DNA from: Cycloclasticus sp.
GTDB lineage: Bacteria; Pseudomonadota; Gammaproteobacteria; Methylococcales; Cycloclasticaceae
Direction: 5' to 3'
Length of the DNA stretch: 14,672 nucleotides
Assembly: GCA_012960055.1 (NCBI GenBank)
Contig: DUCA01000171.1
Coordinates: 1-14,672, forward strand
The notes beneath the pieces were generated by a model. The model ran no database searches and was not told the DNA's origin. It worked only from the letters and a program-made list of their open reading frames with translations. Both the position numbers and the translations under genes were made by a program. Positions 13,389 through 14,672 of the stretch are shown here, one piece after another. The number at the start of each line of letters is the position of its first letter. Position 1 is the stretch's first letter.

Positions 13389-14672
13389 TTATTTACCAAA
13401 TGAGCGCATATACTGAACGCTAAATTGTTTCTTTTTAACTAATTTTGGATCAACAAGGCCTTTAAATTGTCCTGTTGTACAATGTAAAGACTGTACATCC
13501 ATCATGCCGAACGCATCATCCACAGAAACGCCTGTGCCTTTGTTAACTGGGTGATGTGAATCTGGGTGCGCTTGCCCAATCATCCAAGATTTCCAGTATT
13601 TACCTTGACGATCATAAGTAACCGTACGAGGTAAGGTAAAAGTTTGTGCATCCATAAAGTGAACACGTTTGCCAATGGGATGGTTAGGATCAACTGGATC
13701 AGACTCAACAACATACACTTTTCTCAAAGAGTACGTTACGTTAGGAAAACAGCCGCCTTTACCGTGATACGTAGAGTACGTATAACCATCAGATTCTTTA
13801 AACTCATCTGTACGCTTTTGCTTTGAAGCATCGTACATTGGCAACAGCATCGTTTTTGTACCTTTGTATGTCCAATTCATATCAGAAATACGACCGTTAT
13901 AGCCTTCGAAATCTTCAATCATCAAATCAGAACCCAAGAACGAATCCGTTACTTGGCCTGTTGCCAATCTACGTACGCGGCGTTGGAAACCCAGATACAA
14001 CCAAGCATTATCACGTTTCAAATCGTTTTGTGAACGGTGAATAAGTAGTTGAGTATTCTTAACATCAAACGGTTCTGCCACGTTTAAGTAAATAGCACGA
14101 AATAATTTGCCTGGATTTTTTTCAAATTCAGGTAAAGGCTCGTCATTCACACGGTGAGCAAAGTTTAAGAAGTAGAAATTAAACTTAATCGTACGTTCAA
14201 TTTTCCCCGTGTTCATATTCTTATACTTCCAATAGAACGGAGAAATCGCTGCACCATCACCCCAGTTATAACCGTACTGGAAATTCCAGGCCATTTTCTC
14301 ACCGGCACGTGGATCATCTAAACTTGGCTCAATTGGGAACGGACGACCAGCTACATAACCTTCAAGCTCGCCAACTTTAGCGCCTAATTTGTGATTTTTA
14401 GCACCGGCTTTAGTTGCATCGATATACCCTTGGTTAAGCACAAAATCCATTGGCTCGCCAACAGTAATTTCGACCCAACCGTCTTTAATGTGTTTAATCA
14501 TGCCATCGTCTAATACGCTGGCATAGGTATCCACGTTGTCTTTATTAATCACTAGACCCGCCACCACGCCTTCAACCGCAGGGAAGCCCTTTGTGTACGG
14601 TTTAAACGAGTTGTCGATATCTGCATCCGTCACCGCCGATGCGCTTGCAGCAAAGCTTAGTAAAGCCGCTCC
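13389..14672 (-). CDS. DUF1329 exported protein, 5' end beyond window
   Basis: A DUF1329 family (LolA-like, outer-membrane-associated) protein lacking its first residues. The reading frame is open to the window edge and encodes GAALLSFAASASA before VTDADIDNS, a hydrophobic core and an ASA cleavage site of a signal peptide. The GTG at 14633 is therefore not the true start. The mature part, about 414 residues, has the family's PFPIEPSL region, KPYTKGFPAVEG near its start, and RRVRRLATGQVTDSFLGSDL (about 218-237), with GYNGRISDMNW soon after. Genes of this family often sit beside hydrocarbon and steroid degradation genes, and a role in envelope transport of hydrophobic compounds has been suggested but is not proven. 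It ends at a terminator. Confidence 0.85.
   Translation of the reverse strand, partial: GAALLSFAASASAVTDADIDNSFKPYTKGFPAVEGVVAGLVINKDNVDTYASVLDDGMIKHIKDGWVEITVGEPMDFVLNQGYIDATKAGAKNHKLGAKVGELEGYVAGRPFPIEPSLDDPRAGEKMAWNFQYGYNWGDGAAISPFYWKYKNMNTGKIERTIKFNFYFLNFAHRVNDEPLPEFEKNPGKLFRAIYLNVAEPFDVKNTQLLIHRSQNDLKRDNAWLYLGFQRRVRRLATGQVTDSFLGSDLMIEDFEGYNGRISDMNWTYKGTKTMLLPMYDASKQKRTDEFKESDGYTYSTYHGKGGCFPNVTYSLRKVYVVESDPVDPNHPIGKRVHFMDAQTFTLPRTVTYDRQGKYWKSWMIGQAHPDSHHPVNKGTGVSVDDAFGMMDVQSLHCTTGQFKGLVDPKLVKKKQFSVQYMRSFGK

Overview
The window looks like an aromatic-hydrocarbon catabolic island from a Gram-negative bacterium, probably a gammaproteobacterium and possibly marine. The evidence is the gene families, the close similarity to Pseudomonas dmp/xyl/ben proteins, and a moderately AT-rich composition. 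A Cycloclasticus-like hydrocarbon degrader would fit, but that is a guess. Thirteen complete and two partial protein genes fill almost all of the sequence. I see no tRNA, rRNA, CRISPR array, insertion sequence or regulator gene.

Right part (14672 to 10226, all minus strand). A DUF1329 family exported protein, whose signal peptide start lies beyond the window edge, ends at a clear terminator. It is followed by a XylM-type membrane di-iron hydroxylase and the two subunits of a BenAB/XylXY-type Rieske dioxygenase. No reductase or cis-diol dehydrogenase for either oxygenase is present nearby. This block ends at a bidirectional terminator shared with the converging gene.

Middle part (10165 to 6384). 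An HpaB-type flavin monooxygenase (plus strand) and an acyl-CoA-dehydrogenase-fold flavin monooxygenase (minus strand) diverge from a 253-base control region that carries a sigma70-like promoter, an inverted repeat and direct repeats. A Fre-type NAD(P)H:flavin reductase, with an altered flavin motif, follows the second monooxygenase after a terminator-like hairpin. It is the only obvious source of reduced flavin for either enzyme in the window.

Left part (6129 to 1, minus strand). A complete multicomponent phenol hydroxylase operon in the classical order P0-P1-P2-P3-P4-P5 is followed by an XylT-type ferredoxin, catechol 2,3-dioxygenase and the start of a GlcG/HbpS (NahX-like) gene that runs off the window. 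A very good sigma54 -24/-12 motif sits just ahead of P0, so close that the mRNA would be almost leaderless. Upstream inverted repeats could be activator sites.

Together the genes suggest funnelling. Methyl groups and aromatic acids or phenols are oxidised by several oxygenases. Phenols are converted to catechols by phenol hydroxylase, and catechol is opened by meta cleavage. The enzyme families are known. The unusual parts are the combination of oxygenases, the missing electron-transfer partners, the shared-reductase arrangement and the leaderless-type sigma54 promoter.
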